A stretch of DNA of 27,588 nucleotides, taken from NCBI GenBank assembly GCA_035914695.1, contig JAMIQH010000110.1, positions 1 through 27,588 of the forward strand. Reading direction: 5' to 3'. The notes under the pieces were generated by a model, which was not told where the DNA came from, did not search any database, and saw nothing but the letters and a program-made list of their open reading frames with translations. Source of the DNA: JAOSJT01 sp035914695 (lineage in GTDB: Bacteria > Bacteroidota > Ignavibacteria > SZUA-365). Of this stretch, positions 1 to 8,431 are shown one piece after another. Within the stretch, counting starts at the first letter, position 1, and each line of letters starts with the position of its first letter. Made by a program: the position numbers and the translations under genes.

Positions 1-2
1 AT

Positions 3-1043
3 GTGTCCTTCAAAGCGGGCGGCGTGGGTCGCAGGATATCGGAGCTTCGCATCAGCAGTAATGCGCCGGAGGATCCCGCCATCATTCCCCTCATTGGCCG
101 CGGGAGCAATCCCGTGCTGCAAACAGAATCCATCGTCGTATTTCCCACCACCAAACAGGGCAGCGGCACGGAGATCGAGTTGGATGGATTCATTCGCAAC
201 ACGGGCAGTGGCCCATTGCTGGTGCATGGTGTGGAATTCGTTGGACGCGATAGTGCACGCTTCGCGCTGGGCGCCATGCCGCCCTTGCCCTGGGAAATCG
301 CCGAAGGAACGGCCGCCCCGCTGCGGCTGCGTTTCGAACCCGATGTCGTGGGCCCATATGAAGGACAGATGCGTCTCCATCACAATGCGGACAGTCAGCC
401 CCGCAACATACGCCTCAGCGGGATTGGTGCCAGGCCCACACTGCTGACCATTCCGCTCGTCCTGTACTTCGATACCACCATGGCAACGCGCATCCAGGAA
501 AAGGAAGTGCGCATCAAGAATACCTCGGGTGTGGAATTGCTGGTGACCGGTCTTCATGTGAGCGGTCCCGATTCGAGTGAGTTTTCCGTGCAGGCCGCGC
601 TACCCCTTCGCATAGCCGGAGAAGCCAGCGCTCCGCTGCAACTGCGTTTCGCTCCCACCAGTGGCGGACCCAAGCGCGCGGATCTGATCATCACCTCGGA
701 TGCCACCTCCACACCGGACGTGTTGCGTATCAATGCTGCGGCTACACCGTTGGGACTTGCGTTCCCATCGACCGAACAGGCATTTACGATTCAGGATATC
801 GCGCCTCATCCCGTCACCGGGTCCGGGGTGTTCCGCGCAATCCTGAATGTTGAAGCGGCGCAAGCGGAACGGGTTCGCTTCCATCTGCTGGATGTGCTTG
901 GACGCGAGATCGCCTTGTCTCACATCGGACAGCAAGAGAGCGCCTCGCTTCTTCGTCTCCCTGGCATGGCGCCGGGGATGTACCTGCTGGTCGCCACGCA
1001 TCCCACATTGGGACGTACCGCGCGGCCCCTACTCCTGCGGTAA
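3..1043 (+). CDS. Surface/secreted protein with ASH-like beta domains and T9SS-type C-terminal domain (5' truncated)
   Basis: This is the 3' end of a larger gene; the reading frame is open at the window edge, so the true start lies upstream. About 346 residues are visible. They hold two or more beta-sandwich repeats of the choice-of-anchor D / ASH (HYDIN-like) kind, with recurring patterns such as 'I.NTG..PLLV' and 'APL.LRFAP...G' near residues 40-150 and 150-250. The last ~85 residues resemble the type IX secretion sorting domain of FCB bacteria: a 'HPV.GSG' start, a central 'LLDVLGREIA' strand and a 'GMYLLVA' strand near the end. Proteins of this build are usually exported and attached to the cell surface. 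The exact role is unknown. The stop codon lies inside the 3' end of the convergent nitrilase gene (15-bp overlap). Confidence 0.8.
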   Translation: MSFKAGGVGRRISELRISSNAPEDPAIIPLIGRGSNPVLQTESIVVFPTTKQGSGTEIELDGFIRNTGSGPLLVHGVEFVGRDSARFALGAMPPLPWEIAEGTAAPLRLRFEPDVVGPYEGQMRLHHNADSQPRNIRLSGIGARPTLLTIPLVLYFDTTMATRIQEKEVRIKNTSGVELLVTGLHVSGPDSSEFSVQAALPLRIAGEASAPLQLRFAPTSGGPKRADLIITSDATSTPDVLRINAAATPLGLAFPSTEQAFTIQDIAPHPVTGSGVFRAILNVEAAQAERVRFHLLDVLGREIALSHIGQQESASLLRLPGMAPGMYLLVATHPTLGRTARPLLLR

Positions 1044-1817
1044 CTGCCGATCCCAGTAAAAGCCCCGCGCTCGGCGATCTTCACGGAAGGCGGCAAGCGC
1101 GTCCAGGTCCAGCGTGATCACACGCATGCGCGCATCACCCGTGGCAGAGAACAAGCCGTCGCTGTCCGTCGTCGTCGGGTCGGCGAAACCGCCCACACCA
1201 CTTGTCCGCAGAGCCGGAAGTTGTGCATCGGCCGCCCAATCGCTGATGCCCACGTACACACCGAATTCATACGCGCGGCTCACCGCGAGATGGTGCCACA
1301 ACGTGCGCGAGTAGTCTGGCGTGGGCTTGCGCGTCACCGAAAGCGCGGGCACGAGCACCAGATCGGGCAACGCCCGGGCCTGATGGAAGAGATCGCTGAA
1401 CCAGAAATCCGCGCAAATCAGCACCAGCACCCGCACACCGTTGATCGAGCATTCGCCCAGCCGTGTGCCGGCCTGCACGCGCGTGCGCTCTTCGGCATAG
1501 GGACGCAGCTTGTCGTACCACATCAACACCTCGCCCGTGGCGGTCACCACCGCGCCGGTATTGCGCCGCACATCGCCTGCATATTCATGAAAAGAACCAC
1601 CCACCACAGTGCATCCGCAGTGCGCCGCCAGTGAAGCGATTTCGTCGAGATACGCTTCGGCCTCATGATGGAAAAAGGCATGCTCGGGAAGCAGGAGTAT
1701 ATCGTCCGCCCGGGGAACATCGGGCAGGGCATCGATGCCGCGGAGGATTTCTTCGCGACTGGTTTTGTTGTCGTAGGCGATGAGACGGGGTTGCGTGAGA
1801 AGCAGTCGCGTGGTCAT
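1029..1817 (-). CDS. Carbon-nitrogen hydrolase (nitrilase superfamily)
   Basis: A 262-residue cytoplasmic hydrolase of the nitrilase superfamily, which cleaves non-peptide C-N bonds in amides or nitriles. The full catalytic triad is visible: Glu45 in 'LLPEHAFF', Lys103 in 'YDKLRPY' and Cys135 in 'LICADFWF'. The length is normal for the family. The ATG start has an AGGTG-like Shine-Dalgarno just upstream. It lies 107 bp downstream of the SDR gene on the same strand, beyond a strong hairpin, so it is probably a separate transcription unit. Its 3' end overlaps the end of the convergent surface-protein gene. The substrate cannot be told from sequence; an omega-amidase or generic amidase role is possible. 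Confidence 0.88.
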   Translation of the reverse strand: MTTRLLLTQPRLIAYDNKTSREEILRGIDALPDVPRADDILLLPEHAFFHHEAEAYLDEIASLAAHCGCTVVGGSFHEYAGDVRRNTGAVVTATGEVLMWYDKLRPYAEERTRVQAGTRLGECSINGVRVLVLICADFWFSDLFHQARALPDLVLVPALSVTRKPTPDYSRTLWHHLAVSRAYEFGVYVGISDWAADAQLPALRTSGVGGFADPTTTDSDGLFSATGDARMRVITLDLDALAAFREDRRARGFYWDRQLPQE

Positions 1818-1867
1818 GCGGCACCTGTGGGCGGATCGGAAAAAAGGAATGAACTCGTTTTTTTACA

Positions 1868-1899
1868 ACGAAGGCATGACGCCGCCGTCATGCCTTCGT
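1868..1899 (-). terminator. Perfect 14-bp hairpin after the SDR gene, probable terminator
   Basis: Arms 1868-1881 (ACGAAGGCATGACG) and 1886-1899 pair perfectly around a 4-nt loop, between the SDR stop codon (1925) and the nitrilase start (1817). On the minus strand the stem is followed by an A-rich stretch rather than an immediate T-run; a T6 run comes about 20 nt later. It probably ends the uppS-to-SDR operon, but it is not a textbook intrinsic terminator. Confidence 0.55.
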
Positions 1900-1924
1900 A
1901 TGCTCGGGCGACCTCGGCTGCGTT

Positions 1925-2704
1925 TCAGCGCAGCGGGCCCAGATGTTTGACCATCGATGACGCCTGCGCCGTGGGCATGATCACGATCTGGTTGATGCTC
2001 ACATGCGCGGGACGCGTGGCAATGTACAGCACAGCGTCGGCGACGTCGTCGGCCTGCAACACCTCGATGTCTTCGTACACCTTGCGCGCGCGTTCGGCAT
2101 CGCCACGGAAGCGAACCAAACTGAACTCCGTGTCCACCAATCCTGGATCGACCACACTGACGCGCAGCGGTGTGTCCACCACATCCATGCGCAGAGCGCG
2201 CGTGATGCCCGCCACGGCGAATTTCGATCCGTTGTACACCGCGCCTCCGGGATAGGGATCGAGACCCGCGATGGATCCGATGTTGATGATGTGTCCCGCA
2301 CTCCGTTGCAGCATACCGGGCAGCACCGCGCGAGTGACGAAGAGCAAACCCTTCACATTCGTGTCGATCATTTCTTCCCAATCATCCAATTCGCCATCCT
2401 GCACTTTGGACAAACCCCGGGCGAGGCCGGCATTGTTCACAAGAATGCTGATATTCACCCACTCCGCCGGTAACCCGTCGATGGCGCTCCGCACGGCCGC
2501 GCGGTCGCGGACGTCGAGTGCGAGTGTGTGTACATCGATGCTGAATCGTGTTCGCAAATCATCGGCGAGCGCGGCGAGCAACTCCGTTCTGCGTGCGCAG
2601 AGCAGTAATCTGGCGCCCTCGCGGGCGAAATGCTCGGCGCAGGCCCGTCCGATGCCCGAACTGGCTCCCGTGATGAACACAATGGTATCGCGCAAGGATT
2701 GCAT
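1925..2704 (-). CDS. Short-chain dehydrogenase/reductase (YdfG-like SDR)
   Basis: A 259-residue classical SDR, an NAD(P)-dependent oxidoreductase. The nucleotide-binding motif TGASSGIG is at residues 12-19, NNAG at 90-93, and the catalytic Ser144, Tyr157 and Lys161 (YNGSK) are present. The overall pattern resembles the YdfG / serine 3-dehydrogenase group acting on 3-hydroxy acids, but the substrate is not certain. The start at 2704 is preferred over an in-frame ATG 33 bp upstream because GGAGAAGG sits directly before it. It begins 52 bp after the lpxD stop on the same strand and is probably the last gene of the envelope operon. Confidence 0.88.
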   Translation of the reverse strand: MQSLRDTIVFITGASSGIGRACAEHFAREGARLLLCARRTELLAALADDLRTRFSIDVHTLALDVRDRAAVRSAIDGLPAEWVNISILVNNAGLARGLSKVQDGELDDWEEMIDTNVKGLLFVTRAVLPGMLQRSAGHIINIGSIAGLDPYPGGAVYNGSKFAVAGITRALRMDVVDTPLRVSVVDPGLVDTEFSLVRFRGDAERARKVYEDIEVLQADDVADAVLYIATRPAHVSINQIVIMPTAQASSMVKHLGPLR

Positions 2705-2756
2705 GTCCTTCTCCTCTCCGTGCCGCGGCGTGAACATTTCCCCGAACCGGCTGTGG

Positions 2757-3809
2757 TCAGGCGTCCGCGGTGTCGTCGTGTAGTTGTTGTTCGAGTTGGC
2801 GCAGACGCTGTTCCAGCGCGCGCACTGTCTGTATCAAATCCGGCAATTGGCGCTGTGCCGCTTCCTGCCGAAGCTCTTCGTGAATCTCCCGTGCTGGTGA
2901 GCCGCGGAACACCTTGCCGGGTCCGTGCAGCGAACGCGACACACCCGACTGCGCACTCACCGTCACATCGTCGCCGATGTCGATATGCCCCACCACGCCC
3001 ACCTGTCCGGCGAGAATCACATGCGTTCCCACATGCGTGCTGCCGGAAATGCCGGACTGCGCGGCGATGACGGTGTTTTCGCCCAATTCCACATTGTGCG
3101 CAATCTGAATGAGATTGTCGAGCTTGCAGCCGCGTCGAATAATGGTGTCGCCCAGAGCGCCGCGGTCGATGGCGCAATTGGCGCCGATTTCCACGTCGTC
3201 CTCAATGCGCACCGCACCCACCTGCGGAATTTTCCGGTATTCCTTGCCCTCGGGAGCGAAGCCGAAACCATCGCTACCGATGGTTGTGCCCGCGTGGATG
3301 ATCACGCGATGGCCTATCGCGCAACGGTCGAGCACGGTGACATTGGGATACAGCAAACAGTCCTCGCCCACGCGCACGTCCTTGCGCAGCACCACGCCTT
3401 CGGCGATCACACTGCGGTCGCCCACTACCACGCCCTCGCCCAGCACGGCATTGGCCGCGATGGTCACATCCGTGCCGAGTACGACCGTTGCGTGCAGCAC
3501 CGCGCTGGGATGCACGCCGGGTTGGTCGTAAGGAATCGCGGGGTGGAAAATATGCAGCGAGCGCACGAAGCCGAGATAGGGATCCTTCATGCGCAACGTG
3601 GCGACATCGGTGCGCGTCATGCGGAACGTATCGGCCACGATCACCGCGGCGGCACGCGTATCGGCGAGATGGCGCTCGTATTTTTTATTCGAAAGAAACG
3701 TCACCTGTGAAGGTGACGCCTGATCGATGGGAGCAATGCCGGAGACCGTCAGCGCCCCGTCTCCTTCGAGCGAGGCGCCGATCAGATCCGCGAGTTGTTG
3801 CAAGGTCAT
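2757..3809 (-). CDS. lpxD: UDP-3-O-(3-hydroxyacyl)glucosamine N-acyltransferase LpxD
   Basis: LpxD adds the N-linked 3-hydroxyacyl chain to UDP-3-O-acyl-glucosamine in lipid A synthesis, using acyl-ACP. The ~350-residue protein has the family's N-terminal uridine-binding domain (residues 1-100, with 'VTFLSNKKYE'), then a long left-handed beta-helix of hexapeptide repeats (about 100-325), then a C-terminal helix ('VRALEQRLRQLEQQL'). The catalytic His is His240 in 'LIQIAHNVELG' (numbered from the GTG 6 bp upstream). The ATG at 3809 is chosen; the GTG at 3815 is equally possible because neither has a clear Shine-Dalgarno. It follows the second ompH gene with a 15-bp gap, which shows a diderm cell making lipid A. 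Confidence 0.95.
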   Translation of the reverse strand: MTLQQLADLIGASLEGDGALTVSGIAPIDQASPSQVTFLSNKKYERHLADTRAAAVIVADTFRMTRTDVATLRMKDPYLGFVRSLHIFHPAIPYDQPGVHPSAVLHATVVLGTDVTIAANAVLGEGVVVGDRSVIAEGVVLRKDVRVGEDCLLYPNVTVLDRCAIGHRVIIHAGTTIGSDGFGFAPEGKEYRKIPQVGAVRIEDDVEIGANCAIDRGALGDTIIRRGCKLDNLIQIAHNVELGENTVIAAQSGISGSTHVGTHVILAGQVGVVGHIDIGDDVTVSAQSGVSRSLHGPGKVFRGSPAREIHEELRQEAAQRQLPDLIQTVRALEQRLRQLEQQLHDDTADA

Positions 3810-3824
3810 GGACACGGTGTCGAC

Positions 3825-4481
3825 TCAGCGCTTGGTGTCGGAATCGGGTGGCGTGGTTGGCGTGAAGCCCCCGGGCTGCTGCGTGCGGTTGGGCGGACGC
3901 TGTTCCTGCGTTCCGCGACCGCCGGGCTGCTGCGCGCCGGGAACATCGCGCGCCGGCAACGTGGTCTTGATGCGCTCGATGGCCTTCTTGGTCAAGTCGT
4001 GCTCTTCCTTGGCGTAGATGATATTGACACCGCCGCTTTTGTCGAGCACGTAATCGAAATTCAATTCCAGAGCCAGCGATTTGACCTGGTCAAATACAAG
4101 ATCCTGAATGGGGCGCATAATGCGATCCTCTTCGCGGAACAGCTCGCCGTTCTGGCCGAATTTCTGATCGCGGAATTGCATGATGCGCGAATCCAGTTCC
4201 TGCAATTCGCGCTCGGCGTTGGCGCGCCCCTGATCGGTGAGAATCAGTTTGCGCTTGTCGTAGTCGTTGAATTTGGCCTGCCAATCGCTCTCGAGTTCCT
4301 GCAACTCCTTCTGCCAGCGGTCCACCATGGCGTCGAGCTGCCGCTGCGCTTCCTGCGCCTCGGGAATTTCCTTCATGATGGTGGCGATGTCGACATAGGC
4401 GATTTTTTGCTGCGCCGAGGCGCTGAAGCCGCCACCCGCCAACAGGAGAACGATGCAGAGGGAAAGGAAAATGCTACGCAT
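3825..4481 (-). CDS. OmpH/Skp-family periplasmic chaperone (second copy)
   Basis: A 218-residue periplasmic protein of the OmpH/Skp family, which holds unfolded outer-membrane proteins before the BAM complex inserts them. It has a signal peptide (residues 1-23, ending SASAQ), a start-of-domain strand 'KIAYVDIATIM', a long coiled-coil section (about 45-130) and a return strand 'LNFDYVLDKSGGVNIIYA'. The last ~45 residues form a Pro/Gly/Gln-rich tail not usual for Skp. The start has AGAGG 7 nt upstream. It lies between a related chaperone gene (21-bp gap) and lpxD. Confidence 0.9.
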   Translation of the reverse strand: MRSIFLSLCIVLLLAGGGFSASAQQKIAYVDIATIMKEIPEAQEAQRQLDAMVDRWQKELQELESDWQAKFNDYDKRKLILTDQGRANAERELQELDSRIMQFRDQKFGQNGELFREEDRIMRPIQDLVFDQVKSLALELNFDYVLDKSGGVNIIYAKEEHDLTKKAIERIKTTLPARDVPGAQQPGGRGTQEQRPPNRTQQPGGFTPTTPPDSDTKR

Positions 4482-4502
4482 GATGGGCCTCTCGGAATAA
4501 TG

Positions 4503-5039
4503 CTACTTCGCGCCCCGTTTCAAACGATCCAGGACCTTGAACGTGTAATCGAATTTCGCTTCGGCGTACAGCAACAACGCGGCGTCCTCGACCTTGTCGA
4601 ACACGAAGTTCAGCTTCTCTTCCTTCGCAACTTCTTCAATTGCGACGAGCACTTTCTTCTGCAAGGGCGAAAGCACGCTCTGGCGCAAACGCGCGGCCTC
4701 GCCGCCCTGACCGAACTTCGCTTTCTGATATTCCTGCACCTGCTGCTGCAAGCGCATCAATTCCTGCTGACGCTGTTCTTTGGCGGCTTCGGACATGGTG
4801 CCCTGCTGCGCTTGATAGGCCTCGACTTCGGATTGGAAATTGCGGCTCAGTGTTTCAAGCGTGTCCTGCCAGGTTTGCAAGCGCGCATCGAGATCGCGCT
4901 GCACTTCCTGTGCTTCGGGAAGTCCTTCGAATATTTTCTGTGAATCGACAAAACCGATTTTCAAATTCTGCGATTGTGCCTGCGCGGTCATGACCAACGC
5001 CAACAGCGCCACGGCCATGAAGGGGAGGATTCTGTTCAC
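4503..5039 (-). CDS. OmpH/Skp-family periplasmic chaperone (first copy)
   Basis: A 178-residue Skp-like chaperone, paralogous to its downstream neighbour. The GTG at 5037-5039 is chosen because it gives a clean signal peptide (hydrophobic 'ILPFMAVALLALVMTAQAQ') and has GAGG six bases upstream; a longer ATG frame starting at 5162 would run back into the bamA 3' end and has no signal sequence. Core strands 'KIGFVDSQKIF' and 'LNFVFDKVEDAALLLYA' flank a Gln/Glu-rich coiled coil. It follows bamA by 55 bp. Tandem Skp genes after bamA are known in Bacteroidota; the division of labour is not visible from sequence. Confidence 0.9.
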   Translation of the reverse strand: MNRILPFMAVALLALVMTAQAQSQNLKIGFVDSQKIFEGLPEAQEVQRDLDARLQTWQDTLETLSRNFQSEVEAYQAQQGTMSEAAKEQRQQELMRLQQQVQEYQKAKFGQGGEAARLRQSVLSPLQKKVLVAIEEVAKEEKLNFVFDKVEDAALLLYAEAKFDYTFKVLDRLKRGAK

Positions 5040-5094
5040 GTGTACCTCGTTGAGAAAAATGTGTTTGCTGTCGATACCTCGAAACAGCAATATA

Positions 5095-7473
5095 TCAAAA
5101 ACCTCTTCCGAATTGGAAATGGAAGTGCCAGCCGTCGGGCTCGCCATCCTGCGGTTCCACATCGTCGAAGCCGTAGCCGTAATCGAAGCCGATCAGGCCC
5201 ACGCCCTGAATCAACAAACGCGCGCCGAATCCCGCGCTGCGCTTGAGATCGAAAGGATCGAGGAAGCGCTCGTTGAGCCACACATTGCCCGCTTCGGCAA
5301 AGGCCAGCAAATACAGCGGCATAGGATTGAGCGTCAGCGCGAATCGCAGCTCGGCCACGTAATGCGAGTAAATCGTTCCTCCGGCAATCTGTCCGTTCAC
5401 GCGGGGACCGATGCTGCGATCCTCGTAGCCGCGCAAGGCCTCGGTCTGATACTGCAAACCATTGCCGCCCATGTAGTAGTACTCTATCGGCGGAATGTAC
5501 GAATCCTCGCCAAAGCCCTTCACCACGCCGAACTCCGTGCCGGTGTACAATGTCAGGCGGTTCTGCTCGCCTATGCTCAGCAGCGGAGTGAACCACATCA
5601 ACTCCAGGCGATGCTTGTGATAATCCACCGAGCCCGGAAGGAAGCCGCCGCTTAATTCCGTCGTCAACGCGACACGCGAGCCGGAGCTGGGGAAAATGGG
5701 GGAATCCAGCGAATTTCGCGACAACACCTGCGTCAAACTCACCTGCGTGTATTCGCCGGTGGAATAGAAATTACCTCCGTCCTTCACGTCCAATTCCTGG
5801 AAGCGCAGGAACCAGTCGCCGCGCGAGAAATCATCCGGATAACGGAAGCGGCGGCCCAGATTCACCGAGGCGCCGGTGCGGCGCATGTCGAACACGTACT
5901 GCTGGCGCTCGTCGTAGAGCGAGAAGCCGATCGACGTGGGTGAATCGAGGAACCACGGCTCGGTGAACGACAGCGAGAAAATGCGGAAGCGCGAGGCCTC
6001 GCCGAACTGCCACTCGAAATTCAGAATCTGTCCCGCACCGCCGCGGAAGGGCTCGGCAATGTTGAAGTTGTTAAACGTCAAACCAAACGCACCCGTGGCG
6101 CCAAACGTCCCGCTGTATCCCACCGAAGCGTTGAAGGTGTCGCTGGAACGCTCCTCCACATTGTAGATGATGTCCACCAGCGAATCGTTCACCATCTGCG
6201 GTTCCGGACGAATGGTCTCCGGATTGAAATAGTTGAGCGTGGCCAATTCGCGAATCGAACGAATGATGGCGGAACGGCTAAAATAATCGCCGGGCCAGGT
6301 GTACAGCACGCGACGGATGACCTTGTCCTGCGTCTTCGAGTTGCCGCGAATCACCACATGCCCGATGCGGGATTTATTGTTCTCCATCACGGTGATGATC
6401 ACATCCACCGAATCGGCGGCCACGCGCAGACGCTCGTCCTGAGCGAAAAAGCGCAGATACCCGGTGTCGAGGTACAGCGAGGCCACGTCGGTTTGATCCT
6501 TGTTGCCCTTGAGATTTTCCTCGAAACGCGTCTCGTTGAACACATCGCCGCGCTCGAAGCCCAGGCGACTGCTGAGCACCGAATCCGGATACACCGTGTT
6601 GCCTTTCCACACGATATTGCGGATGAAGGAGCGCGCGCCTTCGTCCACAGTGATGTGAATGAACATGCCGCGCTTGTCGTCGCTGTACCAGATGCTGTCG
6701 CTCACGACCTGTGCGTCGAGAAAGCCCTCCTCGCGGTATTTGGCCACGATGAGTTCCTTGTCCTTCTCGTAGAGGTCGCGCTTGAAATGCGAACTGCCCC
6801 AGAATTTCCACCAGGCGCCCTGGCTGGTTTCGTCCATGGCACCGCGCAAATCCGACTCCTCGAAGGCGGTGTTGCCGGTAAAGGTTATGCGCTCGACCTG
6901 TACTTCCGGTCCTTCGTCGATGTCGACGATGAGATTCGCCCGGTTGTCGCGGGGATTGGTGATCTCCGGCGTCATGGTCACCGTGGCGAGGAAGTAGCCC
7001 TCGTCCTCGTACGCTTTACGCAGTTTGCGCTCGATACGATTGAAGTCGGTGGGGCGCAGAATCTGCCCTTTCACCAAACCGATTTTCGTTTCCAGATCCG
7101 AGGAGCTGAATTCATCGTTGCCGTTGATGACGATGTTTTCGAGCCGCGGCAATTCCTTGACACGGATTTTCAGATACACTCCGTCGGACACCTGCCTGTC
7201 GATGACAATCTGCACGTCCTCGAAGAGGCGCAGATTCCACAGGCGGCTGATGGCCTTTTGCGTGGCGTCGCCGGGAACGACGATTTCGTCGCCCGTGCGC
7301 AGGCCGGAGGTGTACACGATGGTGTTGGGATCGGCGGTGACCGCCCCTTCCACCGTGACGCTGAGGATTTTGTACGCCTGTTGGCGCGGGGCCTGCTGCG
7401 CCAGCGCCGGCACGGTGAGTGCGACGCAGATGAGCAGTGTGGAGAGTACGAGCTTAGATGCTTGAGATTGCAT
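5095..7473 (-). CDS. bamA: Outer-membrane protein assembly factor BamA
   Basis: BamA is the central pore of the BAM complex that folds beta-barrel proteins into the outer membrane. The 792-residue protein has a signal peptide (1-26), five POTRA domains (about 33-440, each with a 'V.I.GN' strand such as 'NIVINGNDEF', 'ITFTGNTAFEE', 'IVWKGNTVYPD' and 'VVIRGNSKTQD') and a C-terminal Omp85 barrel. The conserved loop-6 motif appears as LRGY at 680-683, and the last residue is Phe, as expected for an outer-membrane barrel. Its start lies inside the end of uppS (20-bp overlap), so translation of the two is probably coupled. Length and domain order are normal. Confidence 0.97.
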   Translation of the reverse strand: MQSQASKLVLSTLLICVALTVPALAQQAPRQQAYKILSVTVEGAVTADPNTIVYTSGLRTGDEIVVPGDATQKAISRLWNLRLFEDVQIVIDRQVSDGVYLKIRVKELPRLENIVINGNDEFSSSDLETKIGLVKGQILRPTDFNRIERKLRKAYEDEGYFLATVTMTPEITNPRDNRANLIVDIDEGPEVQVERITFTGNTAFEESDLRGAMDETSQGAWWKFWGSSHFKRDLYEKDKELIVAKYREEGFLDAQVVSDSIWYSDDKRGMFIHITVDEGARSFIRNIVWKGNTVYPDSVLSSRLGFERGDVFNETRFEENLKGNKDQTDVASLYLDTGYLRFFAQDERLRVAADSVDVIITVMENNKSRIGHVVIRGNSKTQDKVIRRVLYTWPGDYFSRSAIIRSIRELATLNYFNPETIRPEPQMVNDSLVDIIYNVEERSSDTFNASVGYSGTFGATGAFGLTFNNFNIAEPFRGGAGQILNFEWQFGEASRFRIFSLSFTEPWFLDSPTSIGFSLYDERQQYVFDMRRTGASVNLGRRFRYPDDFSRGDWFLRFQELDVKDGGNFYSTGEYTQVSLTQVLSRNSLDSPIFPSSGSRVALTTELSGGFLPGSVDYHKHRLELMWFTPLLSIGEQNRLTLYTGTEFGVVKGFGEDSYIPPIEYYYMGGNGLQYQTEALRGYEDRSIGPRVNGQIAGGTIYSHYVAELRFALTLNPMPLYLLAFAEAGNVWLNERFLDPFDLKRSAGFGARLLIQGVGLIGFDYGYGFDDVEPQDGEPDGWHFHFQFGRGF

Positions 7474-8287
7474 TCATCAGTTCTTCTTTGGCCTTTTTCC
7501 ACCGCGAGCCGTTGCCCTGCAGCTGTTCGCTGACAAGGCCGAAACGGCGCTCGCGCTGCTGGAACGACCGTACGGCCTCCACCAGTTCGAGCGAGCGGAA
7601 TTCAGGCCAGTAACACGTGCTGATGTATAATTCGGTATACGCGAGTTCCCAGAGAAGGAAATTGCTCAGCCGCAATTCGCCGCTGGTGCGAATCAGCAAA
7701 TCGGGGTCGGGGAGGGCGGCTGTGGATAGATGCGAGGAAATCAACGCGTCGTCGATATCCTCGGGTGAAATGCGTCCGCTACGCACGTCCATGGCGATGC
7801 GCTTCATGGCGCGCACGAGATCCCAACGCCCGCTGTAGCTCAGCGCGAGATTCAGCGTGAGACCGGTGTTGTTCTGCGTTTTCTCGATGGCGCTCGTCAG
7901 TTCGCGCTGCGCCTCGGTGGGGAGTTTGCCGGTTTCACCCATGGTCATCAAGCGCACGCCGTTGGCGTGCAAACTGTCCAACTCCTGTCGCAGCGAGCTG
8001 ACCAGCAGACCCATGAGCATGGACACTTCGTCCTGCGGACGCTTCCAGTTTTCCGTGGAAAAGGTGTACAGGGTGAGATACGACACGTTGATACGCGCGC
8101 AGGCCTCCACGATTTCGCGCACCGAGCGCACGCCCTCGCGATGTCCCATGGCGCGCGATTTCCCGCGCTGCTTGGCCCAGCGGCCGTTGCCGTCCATGAT
8201 GATGGCGATGTGGCGGGGAATGTTCCCGGTCGAAGCAAGTCCGTCTAGCTCCCTTCGCGCTTCGTCCGTCATCGTATTCTTGGCCAA
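7454..8287 (-). CDS. uppS: Isoprenyl transferase / undecaprenyl diphosphate synthase
   Basis: A cis-prenyltransferase that condenses isopentenyl diphosphate onto farnesyl diphosphate to make the C55 lipid carrier for peptidoglycan and other envelope polymers. The family signature MDGNGRWAKQRG lies at residues 31-42, with Asp32, Gly35 and Arg36 for substrate binding. 'GHREGV', 'LTLYTFSTENWKRP' and the C-terminal 'DLLIRTSGELRLSNFLLWE' are also intact. The TTG at 8287 is the likely start because AGGAG lies nine bases before it, whereas the internal ATG at 8272 would be 24 nt away. It is the first gene of the envelope operon, behind a strong promoter, and overlaps bamA by 20 bp. Confidence 0.96.
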   Translation of the reverse strand: MAKNTMTDEARRELDGLASTGNIPRHIAIIMDGNGRWAKQRGKSRAMGHREGVRSVREIVEACARINVSYLTLYTFSTENWKRPQDEVSMLMGLLVSSLRQELDSLHANGVRLMTMGETGKLPTEAQRELTSAIEKTQNNTGLTLNLALSYSGRWDLVRAMKRIAMDVRSGRISPEDIDDALISSHLSTAALPDPDLLIRTSGELRLSNFLLWELAYTELYISTCYWPEFRSLELVEAVRSFQQRERRFGLVSEQLQGNGSRWKKAKEELMNAISSI

Positions 8288-8296
8288 CGTCAGAAT

Positions 8297-8301
8297 CTCC
8301 T
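8297..8301 (-). promoter_or_regulatory. Shine-Dalgarno supporting a TTG start for uppS
   Basis: AGGAG on the minus strand, nine bases before the TTG at 8285-8287. No Shine-Dalgarno lies at the right distance from the alternative ATG at 8272, so this site decides the start. Confidence 0.65.
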
Positions 8302-8327
8302 GTTCACTTCAAAAAGAAGGATCAAAT

Positions 8328-8356
8328 AACATAGAACTTTCCATGCGGAATGTCAA
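8328..8356 (-). promoter_or_regulatory. Sigma70-type promoter of the uppS-bamA-skp-lpxD operon
   Basis: On the minus strand a perfect -35 box TTGACA (8351-8356) and a -10 box TATGTT (8328-8333) are separated by 17 nt. Transcription should begin near 8321, giving a leader of about 35 nt before uppS. Confidence 0.75.
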
Positions 8357-8431
8357 GGTAATCCGCAGTGGACCGCTTGGCGTAACTCATTGCCAATTCA
8401 TCAGTTACCCGAACCGCCCCGTAGGCCGGAC

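Noticed and set aside
3795..4943. Long plus-strand open frame opposite the two Skp-like genes
   Set aside because: It lies antisense to two clear genes with signal peptides and coiled coils, and its translation resembles no family. Such mirror frames are common in GC-rich coding DNA.
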